Counted from the first letter of the stretch, positions 45,853 to 55,060 are shown. The stretch is 64,000 nt of DNA from an uncultured Carboxylicivirga sp. (GCA_947503525.1 CANNEA010000002.1:620001-684000), one strand, 5' to 3'. The notes: generated by a model not told the origin, from the letters alone. A program made the numbers and translations.

Positions 45853-46512
45853 CTAAAACTTAAGATTTAATTGAAGACCAACCCCGCCAAAATCCCCTGG
45901 TACCGGTGGCATCATAGCGGGGCTAACCCGCATGCTTAAATCATCACTGATGTCAAAATTATAAAAGTGAGCATCAACCGCAGCATCAACTATTTGGATG
46001 ATATAAACACCAACCATAATCATATAGCTCAAGTCACGATAACGCTTATAATACTCTTTCTTACTTTCTAAAGCATCTTCAAACCATTGTTCGTATTGCC
46101 CGTTGATTACATCACTTTCTTCCAGGCCGGGAGGGATAAATTCCAAATAGCTTTTATTTCCCGGATCGCGAATGATGAAGTCGCGATATGCCGCTTTATA
46201 AAGATTATAATACTTAGAGTTAAAATGAATGGCATATCCGGTAGCTGCAATTCCACCATACAGAATTGGAAGTTTCCAGTACTTTTTATTGTAGATTTGA
46301 CCCAGACCGGGTAAAATAGCCGCATAAAACGAGGCTTTATGAGGAGAATGTGCTTTTTTGGCAGGAGCCACCTCCACATCTATACCCTCGATAAAAGCAG
46401 TGTCTTGATTTAGCACCAAGGTGTCTGCTTCCTGAGCCTCCATACTTCCTATGAGACTGATCAAAATAAGCAGGCTAAAAAGCCTTTTGCGATGTATAAT
46501 TGTTAAGGTCAA
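45853..46512 (-). CDS. DUF5683 domain protein
   Basis: 219-residue protein with a signal peptide (~1-26, MEAQ end) and a DUF5683 domain: KASFYAAILPGLGQIYNKKYWKLPILYGGIAATGYAIHFNSKYYNLY and VGVYIIQIVDAAVDAHFYNFDIS. Three hydrophobic stretches suggest an integral or envelope-bound protein. It sits between parB and mltD, 28 bp from parB, a conserved Bacteroidetes order. The role is unknown; the context suggests a link between chromosome segregation and wall remodelling. Confidence 0.88.
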   Translation of the reverse strand: MTLTIIHRKRLFSLLILISLIGSMEAQEADTLVLNQDTAFIEGIDVEVAPAKKAHSPHKASFYAAILPGLGQIYNKKYWKLPILYGGIAATGYAIHFNSKYYNLYKAAYRDFIIRDPGNKSYLEFIPPGLEESDVINGQYEQWFEDALESKKEYYKRYRDLSYMIMVGVYIIQIVDAAVDAHFYNFDISDDLSMRVSPAMMPPVPGDFGGVGLQLNLKF

Positions 46513-46540
46513 TTCGTTCGTATTTTTGGCAAAGCTAACA

Positions 46541-47419
46541 TTACGACTTGGCTTTATCCAATATACTTATTATTTTTTCCAAATCATCGTCTGATCCAAA
46601 AGGTATTACAATCTTACCTTTCCCTTGTTCAGTGCGACTAAATTGGATATTTGTTTGAAAAAATGTAGATAATTGCGATTTGAGTTCTTTATATTCTTCT
46701 GAATCCTGAGCTTTGTTTTTAGAAGCGCTCTTTGGAGCCTTTTCAGTATTTAGCTCGCGTACCATTTCCTCTACCTTACGTACCGACAAATCATTTTTGA
46801 TGGTTTCATCAAATATCATAAGTTGAGCTCTGGTATCGTCAATGCCAATAATAGCCCTTGCATGCCCCATTCCTATTTGCTTCGAAACCAAACCAAGTTG
46901 AACTTCTGCAGGTAGTTTTAATAAACGCAAGTAATTCGATATAGTTGAGCGTTTTTTACCAACACGCTCCGACATGCTCTCCTGCGTTAGTTTGCACTCT
47001 TCCATCAGGCGCTGATAACTAATCGCCACCTCTATTGGATCTAAGTCTTCGCGCTGAATATTTTCAACCAATGCCATTTCCAGCATGGTATCGTCATCAG
47101 CTGTTCGAATGTATGCAGGTACTTTGTCTAAGCCAGCTATTTTAGAAGCTCTGAAACGGCGCTCTCCGGCAATTAATTGATAACGATCTTTGCCTATTTT
47201 GCGCAAAGTTAATGGTTGCACAATACCTATTTTTTCGATAGATGCTGCTAACTCATTAAGGCGTTCTTCATCAAATTTAGTTCGTGGCTGCCAAGGATTG
47301 GCCTCTATCATAGATACCTCAATTTCGTTGATTGAAGCAGCCGGTTTATTTTGTACTACTTCATCAGCACTTTCAATTAATGCACCTAAACCACGTCCTA
47401 AAGCATTCTTTCTCGCCAT
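46541..47419 (-). CDS. parB: Chromosome partitioning protein ParB
   Basis: 292-residue CTP-dependent clamp that loads at parS. Regions: N-terminal ParA-interacting tip (ALGRGLGALIES), CTPase/ParB domain with PWQPRTKFDEERLNELAASI and the arginine patch AGERRFRAS, central helix-turn-helix KLTQESMSERVGKKRSTISNYLRLL, and a C-terminal dimer domain after a polar linker (~210-235). Downstream of parA with a 30-bp gap. No convincing parS sequence is seen in the window. Confidence 0.96.
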   Translation of the reverse strand: MARKNALGRGLGALIESADEVVQNKPAASINEIEVSMIEANPWQPRTKFDEERLNELAASIEKIGIVQPLTLRKIGKDRYQLIAGERRFRASKIAGLDKVPAYIRTADDDTMLEMALVENIQREDLDPIEVAISYQRLMEECKLTQESMSERVGKKRSTISNYLRLLKLPAEVQLGLVSKQIGMGHARAIIGIDDTRAQLMIFDETIKNDLSVRKVEEMVRELNTEKAPKSASKNKAQDSEEYKELKSQLSTFFQTNIQFSRTEQGKGKIVIPFGSDDDLEKIISILDKAKS

Positions 47420-47449
47420 CTTATCTTATCAATTGATTAATTAGAATAT

Positions 47450-48229
47450 TTATTTTTTTACTGCCAGATTGTTTTTCTTTAGCAATTCTCTTGCCAAATT
47501 TAAATAATTCACTGCCCCTTTTGAAGTGGCGTCGTACATTACCACGGCCTTACCATAACTAGGTGCTTCACTTAATTTTATGTTACGCGAAACCAAAGTT
47601 TCAAATACCATATCCTGGAAGTGTCGTTGAACCTCTTCAACCACCTGATTTGATAGATTTAATCGCGAATCGTACATGGTCAATAAGAAGCCTTCAATTT
47701 CCAACTCCGGGTTCAATCGGCTTTGAATAATCTTAACTGTATTTAATAATTTACCAAGACCTTCCAAAGCAAAATACTCGCATTGAACCGGTATGATAAC
47801 TGAGTCAGCTGCAGTAAGTGCATTTACAGTAATTAAACCAAGCGACGGAGAACAATCGATAAGGATGAAATCGAACTGATCGCGCAATTTCTCAAGCACT
47901 CCGCTAAGTACCTTTTCCCGGTTTGGTAAGTTGAGCATTTCAATCTCTGCACCAACCAAATCAATGTGAGAAGGGAGTACATATAAATGATCAATTTCCG
48001 TTTTTAATATCGCTTTTGTTGGTTCAATTCCATCTACGATACATTCGTATATGCTGTTTTCAACTTCCTTAAGGTCAAACCCTAATCCGGATGTTGCATT
48101 GGCCTGAGGATCTGCATCAACAATAAGGACATTGTATTCCAAAACAGCTAAGCTAGCTGCAAGGTTGATAGCAGTAGTTGTCTTTCCTACTCCTCCTTTT
48201 TGGTTTGCCAAAGCAATTATCTTACCCAT
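47450..48229 (-). CDS. parA: Chromosome partitioning ATPase ParA
   Basis: 259-residue deviant Walker ATPase that forms gradients on the nucleoid and moves ParB-bound origins. Walker A is ANQKGGVGKTTTAINLAA with the signature Lys; A-prime VLIVDADPQANATSG; Walker B IDCSPSLGLITVNAL. The length matches Soj. First gene of the par operon; the heptose kinase gene upstream ends 140 bp away in the same direction. Confidence 0.96.
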   Translation of the reverse strand: MGKIIALANQKGGVGKTTTAINLAASLAVLEYNVLIVDADPQANATSGLGFDLKEVENSIYECIVDGIEPTKAILKTEIDHLYVLPSHIDLVGAEIEMLNLPNREKVLSGVLEKLRDQFDFILIDCSPSLGLITVNALTAADSVIIPVQCEYFALEGLGKLLNTVKIIQSRLNPELEIEGFLLTMYDSRLNLSNQVVEEVQRHFQDMVFETLVSRNIKLSEAPSYGKAVVMYDATSKGAVNYLNLARELLKKNNLAVKK

Positions 48230-48369
48230 AATATGGTGTTTTTTTGTGTTGATGTTTAGGCCTGCAAAATGGTAATTATTTTCCGAAAGCCAAAGTTAAT
48301 CTTTTCTTAAACAATAAGGCAGAGTACGATTATTTTTCACATTTAGTTACGAACAATCACGGCTTATTG

Positions 48370-49365
48370 TTAGCTTAATTTAATTAGGCATTCTTCCAAT
48401 AGCTCCTGTTTATCAATTGGTACAACGCCCGGATGTTCACAAACTAGACCTCCCGCCATATTGGCAATCGAAGCTACAAACTTAGCGTCCAAACCAGAGG
48501 CCAGACAAAGAGCACTTACGCTTATAACGGTGTCACCAGCTCCTGATACATCGGCTATACTACGTATTTCAGCAGGTATAAAATGTCGGCTTTGATTGTT
48601 TATTATCATTACTCCACGCCGAGCCATGGTGACCATAAGATTGCCAAGATCCTGTTGATTCAAAAATGTTTTAGCGGCATTCAACATTTCAGCTTGATTA
48701 TCCGGATCAATATCCAGTTTACAACCCTCGAAAAATTCTTTTAAATTAGGCTTAAAGAAAGTGACTTCGCGATAAGCCAGGTAGTTCCGCTTTTTAGGAT
48801 CCACTAAGGTTGGAATTCCTTTCTGATTGGCCAGTTCAATTGTAGAGCTGATGGAAGAAGGTGTTAAGGTGCCTTTGTCATAGTCTTCAAAAATAATGGC
48901 ATCAATCTTATAGTTATCCAATAAATTGGCAATATGCTTTTGTAATTTAAGCTCCAGTTTTTCAGTCATTGGATCATCTTCCTCTTCATCCACCCGTAAT
49001 AAATGTTGATTCTGACTGATGATACGTGTTTTTACCGTTGTTTTTCTTTGACTGGAAGAGATGATGCCATCGGCTGGAAGATTTCGTTTATCCAGCAAAG
49101 TTTTAAATATTGAGCCGGCATCATCGTTTCCTACAACGGAGCAAAGTATTGGTGTAGCCCCAAGCGATTGGATATTTAGCGCAACATTGGCCGCTCCACC
49201 TAATCGATTTTCACGACCCGTAGTGGCAATAATTGGAACAGGAGCCTCCGGCGAAATGCGATTAACATCACCCCAAAGGTAGGAGTCGATCATTACATCA
49301 CCAATCACAAGAATATGCATCTTGTCAAATCCATCAAACAACTGAGAAAACTCCTTACGTGTCAT
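48370..49365 (-). CDS. D-glycero-beta-D-manno-heptose-7-phosphate kinase (PfkB family)
   Basis: 331-residue sugar kinase corresponding to domain I of HldE/RfaE. It phosphorylates heptose 7-phosphate at C1 for ADP-heptose synthesis. Motifs: LVIGDVMIDSYLWGDVNRISPEAPVPI, the anion hole GGAANVALNIQSLG, NFxKP region VTFFKPNLKEFF, and ADVSGAGDTVISV with the catalytic Asp. The adenylyltransferase domain of HldE is absent, so it must be encoded elsewhere. Complements gmhA at 7559-8134. Confidence 0.88.
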   Translation of the reverse strand: MTRKEFSQLFDGFDKMHILVIGDVMIDSYLWGDVNRISPEAPVPIIATTGRENRLGGAANVALNIQSLGATPILCSVVGNDDAGSIFKTLLDKRNLPADGIISSSQRKTTVKTRIISQNQHLLRVDEEEDDPMTEKLELKLQKHIANLLDNYKIDAIIFEDYDKGTLTPSSISSTIELANQKGIPTLVDPKKRNYLAYREVTFFKPNLKEFFEGCKLDIDPDNQAEMLNAAKTFLNQQDLGNLMVTMARRGVMIINNQSRHFIPAEIRSIADVSGAGDTVISVSALCLASGLDAKFVASIANMAGGLVCEHPGVVPIDKQELLEECLIKLS

Positions 49366-49498
49366 GCTAAAAAAAATTTGCCTAAAGATAGAAACTAGTA
49401 CCGAGTTGGTAAAGTTAAAAGTATAAAGTTTAAATATAGATGGATTAAAGTGCTTATTTTAAGGTCCGAAGCGCATAGTCCGAAGCCCCTTCCTTACC

Positions 49499-49528
49499 TA
49501 AAAAGCCGGAAGTCATCTCCCGGCCTTA
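49499..49528 (-). terminator. Intrinsic terminator
   Basis: GCCGGGA/TTCCGGC stem (7 bp with one G-U on the minus strand), 6-nt loop, then five T. It lies about 25 bp past the stop of the unknown 230-residue gene. Confidence 0.8.
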
Positions 49529-49552
49529 TTATAAGCTATCCTGTAAGTAAGT

Positions 49553-50245
49553 TTAAGAAACCACTAAATCATCATCGCCATTGTTTGACGACTTTGGTCT
49601 GGGAAAGGTATATTTAACTAATTGTTCCTGAGAATCTGTATAAATTATTCGAGCAATGTCATTTACAGGTTTAAGTATGCTATACAATTGGTTGAGTTTT
49701 TCAACTCTGTTGCTGGTAATAACACCGCGTTGTTTCTTGAACTGCTCCTGATTTACGTTATCGGCACTTAACTTTTCGCCCAGCGGCTTAACGCTATCCA
49801 AAACAGCTTCACTGCAGCCGCCTTCTATCAGCTCGCTTTTGTATTTTTGAACCATCCCATCCAGGTCCTTCATAAATACAATCATCTTAGGCACATTCTT
49901 ACGTACCTTATCAATATCATTTAGCCCAAACTGATTTTGAACAGGCATTTTATCAGCAAACACTTTTTTTACAAAAAAACGAATGGTTTTAAATGTCACA
50001 TTACATTGAGACAAAGTTTCATTTACCGTTTCGGTGAGTTCGGTCATTTCATCTATTACCACATTATCGGTTCTGATACTCATCACATCCTCAATGGCTA
50101 CAGAGATTATGTGAGGATAATCATCAGCAAAGGTGCTGTCAAAAGCCTTAAAGGCATGCAAATCATTTGTTAAATTTTTCGATACAACACCACCAAAGCT
50201 AAGGAGTTGAGCATCTCCAAAATTAAAGATTCTTTCAGTACTCAT
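49553..50245 (-). CDS. Uncharacterised helical protein downstream of a motif array
   Basis: I do not recognise this 230-residue protein with certainty; it may belong to DUF6261 or a related Bacteroidetes-only family. It has no signal peptide or membrane segment. The predicted structure is mostly long amphipathic helices (DEMTELTETVNETLSQCNVTF, DIDKVRKNVPKMIVFMKDLD, RVEKLNQLYSILKPVNDIAR), as in a helical bundle, and the acidic tail NNGDDDLVVS. It has a terminator downstream and starts 75 bp from the edge of the phased TTCCGA array, the most likely control region. It stands alone. Confidence 0.75.
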   Translation of the reverse strand: MSTERIFNFGDAQLLSFGGVVSKNLTNDLHAFKAFDSTFADDYPHIISVAIEDVMSIRTDNVVIDEMTELTETVNETLSQCNVTFKTIRFFVKKVFADKMPVQNQFGLNDIDKVRKNVPKMIVFMKDLDGMVQKYKSELIEGGCSEAVLDSVKPLGEKLSADNVNQEQFKKQRGVITSNRVEKLNQLYSILKPVNDIARIIYTDSQEQLVKYTFPRPKSSNNGDDDLVVS

Positions 50246-50319
50246 ATTCTTAAAATTTAGATGTTAATAAATTGATTTAAAGAGTTGGTATTTGAAGTAA
50301 ATACAGGATAGACGGAGGT

Positions 50320-50541
50320 TTCTGTTACCTTATTAAGGTTTTCCGAATTATATGAATGCATTCCGAGATAGGATTGACCATTTCCGATGCGTTTTAACAT
50401 ATTCCGAAGCCAAAAAGCTTTTATTAATCTACGGAAGGTTTTCGCTTATACCCGGAAAACATCAACTTACTTTCGGAAAACTTTAAATTAAGGTTGGAAA
50501 GTAGCTTCTTATGTGCGGTAAAGCTTAATACTAAGCTGAAA
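50320..50541. repeat. Phased TTCCGA motif array with dyad symmetry
   Basis: Four exact TTCCGA motifs start at 50341, 50361, 50382 and 50402 (spacing 20, 21, 20). After a 30-bp centre, inverted copies start at 50432 (CGGAAG), 50453 (CGGAAA), 50474 (CGGAAA) and 50495 (TGGAAA), all 21 bp apart. Weaker copies extend outward: TTCTGT at 50320, CGGTAA at 50516, CTGAAA at 50536. Each left motif mirrors a right one about ~50419.5. Between motifs the sequence is not conserved, unlike a CRISPR or a simple tandem repeat. The 20-21 bp step equals two helical turns, so motifs face the same side of DNA. Confidence 0.8.
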
Positions 50542-50837
50542 ACACTAACTTATTGAGCTTACTTGATAATACTTTGCAGGATAAAATAATGGATATACTC
50601 CGGCGGGTAAGAAGAGTTAGTAAATTCATAATAGTCTGGCGTAAAAGTTAAGTACTTACATAAAATTAAAAAGGCTTTAATTAAAAGTCAAGTGCAAAGA
50701 ACCATTATGAAGGAAAATTTCTTACTCAGCTTTCAAGTCGACAAGCTAAGCGATCAGCTCAGTGCTCAGCTCCGCTTCGACTCTTTTCTCTCTAATTCTA
50801 ATGATTGTGCTCCAGATACCTAAGGCCTACAACCTAG

Positions 50838-50853
50838 CCCGATAGCTATCGGG
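50838..50853. repeat. Palindrome CCCGATAGCTATCGGG
   Basis: Perfect 16-bp palindrome inside a CCTA-rich stretch (CCTACAACCTAG / CCTAACACCTAT). From memory this palindrome recurs in intergenic DNA of many Bacteroidetes, so it looks like a short extragenic repeat and possibly a terminator for priA, whose stop is 16 bp away. Genome copy number would need counting. Confidence 0.6.
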
Positions 50854-50868
50854 GCCTAACACCTATCC

Positions 50869-53352
50869 TTAAGCCGGATCAACATCAATTTGAAAGGTCA
50901 CAGAACGATATTTAGTCTGGGCCTGTAAGGAATTTATGGCTTCACGCATAAGCTGTTTAACTTTTACCGGAGAAGCTTTTTTCTCTAATTTGATCAATAT
51001 TTTTTTGATGTATTGGTTTTGAATACGATTAATTACCGGAGCCTGTGGACCAAGCACGCGATTGCCGAACATAGCCATTAGTTGCTTAGCCAAAAAGTAA
51101 GCAGCTTGGTTGGTTATTTGTTGGTCTTTGTGCTTAATGGTAATGTTGATTAATCGATAGTATGGAGGATATTTAAAAGTATGACGCTCCTCTATTTGTC
51201 CATTATAATGATTAATAAAATTGTGGTTGATCACATCCATAATAACCGGATGTTCAGGATTGGATGTTTGCAGAATAACCAAACCGCGTTTATGTTTTCG
51301 GCCTGCTCGTCCGCTCACCTGAGTCATTAATTGGTAACTGCGTTCAAATGCCCTGAAATCAGGATAATTGAGCATGTTGTCCGCATTCAGTATTCCTACA
51401 ACCCTCACGTTCTCAAAATCCAGACCTTTTGAAATCATCTGTGTTCCAATCAGGATATGAATTTTACCTTGCTCAAAATTACCGATGATTTTATCATAGG
51501 CCGATTTGCTTCGTGTGGTATCCAAATCCATACGGGCTACCTTATGATCCGGATAGATCAAGGCCATTTCTTCTTCGATTTTTTCTGTTCCAAAGCCTCG
51601 GGTTTCGATTGCCGGACTATGACAGGCCGGGCATATTTCGGGCAATTTTTCGGTGTGTTGGCAATAATGACATATCAATTGATTGTAGTGTTTGTGATAG
51701 GTCATGCTCACATCACAATTCACACATTTTGATACCCAAGCACATTGACCACATTCAATAAAAGGACTGAAACCACGCCTGTTTTGAAACAAAATAATTT
51801 GTTCTCCATCTTTTAAGGCCTGGTCCATATGTTCGATTAGCACAGGAGAAAAATGCGAATTCATTTTTTTTCTTCGTCGAGCCTCCCTGATATCAACAGC
51901 AATTATTTCGGGCATCTGAATGCCTTCATGTCTTTGCTTTAATTCAACCAATGCATATTTGCCTTGTTGGGCATTATAATACGATTCGATAGATGGAGTT
52001 GCTGTGCCTAAAAGTATTTTAGCTTTAAATAATTTAGCCAAAACAATGGCCGCGTCACGAGCATGATATCGAGGGGCAGGATCAAATTGCTTATAGGTGT
52101 TTTCGTGCTCTTCATCCACTATTATTAATCCCAGATTTTTAAAGGGTAAAAACACCGAAGAGCGAACGCCTAGTATGATTTGATAATTCTTTTCGTCCTG
52201 AAGATTGCGCCAAACCTCTACACGTTCAGCATCGGCAAACTTACTGTGGTAAATGCCCAGACTATTACCAAAATGTTTCTTGAGCCGTGTGGTAATTTGA
52301 GTGGTAAGCGCAATCTCCGGCAATAAATACAAAACTTGCTTGCCTTGTTTTAGCTGCTCATCAATGAGGTGCGTATATATCTCTGTCTTACCGCCGGACG
52401 TAACACCATGAAGCAGGCACACGTCCTTGCTCTCAAAGTTTTGCTTGATTTCAGTATATGCAGTTTGCTGTGCCGGGCTTAATATATGCGTTGCGAATTC
52501 TTCTTTTATGCTTAGGTCAAGTCGATCAATGTCTCGTTCATCTTCCTGAAGAATTTGCTTGACAAGTAATTCCTTTAATGCTCCCGTTGAACTATTATTC
52601 TGTTTTAATAATTCCTGTTTTTTCACAAGTGTTTTTTGTGATGCATTTTTAACTCCACCGGCTAAAGTCAGGAAACTCATTAGTAGCTCCAATTGTTTAG
52701 GAGCACGCGATAGCTTATCAAAGGCTTGTTGAAGCGCTTGCTCCGAACAACATTCACTATGAAGCGAAAGCACCTTTTCTGTTTTTGTTTTATAGCCTTC
52801 TTTTAGTTTTTCATTGACAAACAGGGCATTGTGTTCCAGTAAACGTTTAATAATAGGAAGACAATTCTTTAATCCGCTTAAGTGGTTTAATTCATTAATA
52901 GTGCAAACCTTTTTTGCTGCGACAATATCCAAAACTTTGTTCTCTGAATCGGATAGGGCTTGAACAGCAACAAATTCAGCATTATATATAACATTTGTTT
53001 CACTTTCCATTTTTAAGCCGGAAGGCAAAGCTGCTTTGTAAATTTCGCCAAGAGTACACTGATAATACTCAGCCAGCCAATCCCAAAATTTTAATTGAAA
53101 ACCATTAACCACAGGATCTGAATCCAATATGTTAGTAATTGCCTTAGTTTCGTATTCTTCAGGTTTATTTTGATGGATTTTATAAACGATACCGGAATAA
53201 GACTTCTTTTTTCCAAAAGGAACTACCACACGTTGTCCAACTTTGAGCTGTTTGTCCATTTCCGTGGGCACAATATATGTAAAGAGCCTTGGAAGAGGAA
53301 CTGGCAAGATGATATCTGCAAAGTGGTTTTCTGGAATCATTATTCTATTCAT
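50869..53352 (-). CDS. priA: Primosomal replication helicase PriA
   Basis: 827-residue helicase that restarts stalled forks by recruiting the primosome. Regions: N-terminal 3'-end binding domain (FADIILPVPLPRLFTYIVP and GQRVVVPFGKKKSYSGIV), Walker A LLHGVTSGGKTEIY, DEEH box VDEEHENTYKQ, the zinc-binding cysteines CGQC...CVNC...CHYC...CPAC, and motif VI region QVSGRAGRKHKRG. An in-frame ATG at 53379 exists; the ATG at 53352 (MNRIMIPEN) is chosen, but either is possible. Confidence 0.95.
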   Translation of the reverse strand: MNRIMIPENHFADIILPVPLPRLFTYIVPTEMDKQLKVGQRVVVPFGKKKSYSGIVYKIHQNKPEEYETKAITNILDSDPVVNGFQLKFWDWLAEYYQCTLGEIYKAALPSGLKMESETNVIYNAEFVAVQALSDSENKVLDIVAAKKVCTINELNHLSGLKNCLPIIKRLLEHNALFVNEKLKEGYKTKTEKVLSLHSECCSEQALQQAFDKLSRAPKQLELLMSFLTLAGGVKNASQKTLVKKQELLKQNNSSTGALKELLVKQILQEDERDIDRLDLSIKEEFATHILSPAQQTAYTEIKQNFESKDVCLLHGVTSGGKTEIYTHLIDEQLKQGKQVLYLLPEIALTTQITTRLKKHFGNSLGIYHSKFADAERVEVWRNLQDEKNYQIILGVRSSVFLPFKNLGLIIVDEEHENTYKQFDPAPRYHARDAAIVLAKLFKAKILLGTATPSIESYYNAQQGKYALVELKQRHEGIQMPEIIAVDIREARRRKKMNSHFSPVLIEHMDQALKDGEQIILFQNRRGFSPFIECGQCAWVSKCVNCDVSMTYHKHYNQLICHYCQHTEKLPEICPACHSPAIETRGFGTEKIEEEMALIYPDHKVARMDLDTTRSKSAYDKIIGNFEQGKIHILIGTQMISKGLDFENVRVVGILNADNMLNYPDFRAFERSYQLMTQVSGRAGRKHKRGLVILQTSNPEHPVIMDVINHNFINHYNGQIEERHTFKYPPYYRLINITIKHKDQQITNQAAYFLAKQLMAMFGNRVLGPQAPVINRIQNQYIKKILIKLEKKASPVKVKQLMREAINSLQAQTKYRSVTFQIDVDPA

Positions 53353-53451
53353 TTCAGGCTTTAAAGATACATAGAGCAAACGGATTTTTTAATAAAGCAA
53401 CCTTTCTAACAAAAGCACATCTAATAGGTATTGAAATTTAATAACCTAGCT

Positions 53452-54741
53452 ATGAAAACAAATATCGCATTGTATGCAAGTTCATTATTCATCATATTAT
53501 TCTGGGGATGTCAGGATAAAACTTTTGAGGAATATATACTTAATGAACCGGTTTATATAACCTACGAAGATTTAAGAGAAGGTATAAAGACCAGCGAAGA
53601 AAAACCATTGGAAGTACCGGGTAAGATATATTTTAAAGACAATTTTATTTTCATAAATGAATTAATGAAGGGTGTTCATGTTTATGACAATAGTAACCCG
53701 GCTTCACCAGTTTATAAAACATTTATTGAGATTCCGGGTAATGTAGACATTGCCATTAAAGGAAGCTTGCTTTACGCGGATAGCTATGTCGATCTGGTTG
53801 CCATCGACGTTTCATCCTTGGATAATCCTGTTGAGAAACATCGATTAAAGGATGTGTTTAGCTATCAGGTCCCACCTACAAATAATGACTATCGAATGGG
53901 TCAAATTGATTATACAAAAGGAGTTGTGGTTGAATGGGAATTGAAAGAGGTAAAGGAGGAGTTAATTGAAGATAACTATCCGATATATCCTTTTTTTTAT
54001 GAAATGGATTATGCAATGCTCGGAGCTGTAAATGCCGGCGTTGGAGGAAATACATCCAATGCACCTGGTATGGCTGGTTCCATGGCTCGTTTTATGATTA
54101 ATGAGGATTATCTATATGTTATTGATATGGGATGGTATATTAAAATCTTTGACATGACAAGTCCGGAATCACCATTGGCTAAAGGAGGTTTTAGTGCAAA
54201 TAACAATGCTGAAACCCTCTTTATAAAAGATGATGTATTGTATATAGGAGGGCAAAGTGGAATGCAGATATTTGATGTAAGTGATGCAGCCGCCCCAAGT
54301 TTTATTTCAAGCTATCGACATATTACGGCCTGCGACCCTGTTGTGGTTGATGATAATTATGCCTTTGTCACTCTGCGTTCAAATGATATTTGTGGTGGAG
54401 TTACCAATCAATTGGATGTTGTAGATGTTCGTAATCTGGAGATGCCCACTTTGAAAAACACGGTAGCACTAACTAATCCACATGGACTGGGGATTGATGG
54501 TGATTACCTTTTTATATGCGATGGGGATGATGGATTAAGGGTATTTGATGCATCTGATGCAGAGAACATGACCATAAATAATCAATTAATTCAATTCAAT
54601 GATATCAATGCAATTGATGTTATTCCTTTGGGTGATGTGCTCTTAACAATTGGAGAAAAAGGATTCTATCAGTACGATTATACTAATATAAATGATATGA
54701 AGTTGCTTAGCCAAATCGCTATAACAACCTCAAGTAATTAA
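53452..54741 (+). CDS. LVIVD-repeat lipoprotein
   Basis: 429-residue lipoprotein from ATG at 53452 (the open frame also reaches a TTG 21 bp earlier). The signal ends with a lipobox LFWGC near residue 20, so it is anchored to an outer or inner membrane. The mature part is built of LVIVD-type beta-propeller blades (GVHVYDNSNPASPVYKTF, IKIFDMTSPESPLAKGGF, MQIFDVSDAAAPSFISSY, LRVFDASDAENM). Such proteins are common surface lipoproteins in Bacteroidetes; ligand unknown. Alone on the plus strand. Confidence 0.88.
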   Translation: MKTNIALYASSLFIILFWGCQDKTFEEYILNEPVYITYEDLREGIKTSEEKPLEVPGKIYFKDNFIFINELMKGVHVYDNSNPASPVYKTFIEIPGNVDIAIKGSLLYADSYVDLVAIDVSSLDNPVEKHRLKDVFSYQVPPTNNDYRMGQIDYTKGVVVEWELKEVKEELIEDNYPIYPFFYEMDYAMLGAVNAGVGGNTSNAPGMAGSMARFMINEDYLYVIDMGWYIKIFDMTSPESPLAKGGFSANNNAETLFIKDDVLYIGGQSGMQIFDVSDAAAPSFISSYRHITACDPVVVDDNYAFVTLRSNDICGGVTNQLDVVDVRNLEMPTLKNTVALTNPHGLGIDGDYLFICDGDDGLRVFDASDAENMTINNQLIQFNDINAIDVIPLGDVLLTIGEKGFYQYDYTNINDMKLLSQIAITTSSN

Positions 54742-54914
54742 TGCCTATTGTTGCTTTAATAGATCGATAGATTTTAGATAATAGACATTAGACTAATTCT
54801 CAAAACCCTAACGAACTATTAATTTAGAACTGGCATTAAAATATATATGTATGGTCTCTATTTTACCAGATTGGCCTCATTGGGATGAAGAGTGTTAAGA
54901 AATTGAACTATAGT

Positions 54915-55060
54915 AAGATCGGGAAGCTGAGAACTTGTTCGAAGATCACCCGGCCGCACTTGAGTTGAATGAATTAACAGGAATCATTGCCAATGTAGCC
55001 TTGATTTTCTTTGTTTCGTTTCTTTCATCAAGGAAAGAAATGAAAAGCCGTGTGGCTTGA
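54915..55060 (+). repeat. Extragenic hairpin repeat with an ORF-like reading
   Basis: A 13-bp stem with one G-U pair (arms at 55014-55026 and 55033-55045, 6-nt loop) is followed by a small AGCC/GGCT hairpin. One frame across the region is open for 47 codons without a good start and ends VALIFFVSFLSSRKEMK. From memory, similar peptide-like readings recur in Bacteroidetes intergenic DNA, so this is probably a repeat family or a gene relic. Note that it is distinct from the terminator to its right. Confidence 0.45.

Larger units (their letters stand above)
50246..50868. other. 623-bp non-coding region holding the motif array
   Basis: The region between the unknown helical protein gene and priA has no credible coding frame. 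Its left part holds the TTCCGA array (50320-50541). The right part (50542-50868) is AT-rich, then carries CAGCTC repeats near 50754-50772 and a common Bacteroidetes-like palindrome at 50838-50853. Confidence 0.7.

Noticed and set aside
50320-50541. CRISPR array or iteron origin as explanation for the TTCCGA repeats
   Set aside because: Only 5-6 bp are conserved per unit and orientation flips at the centre; no DnaA boxes or cas or rep genes are nearby.
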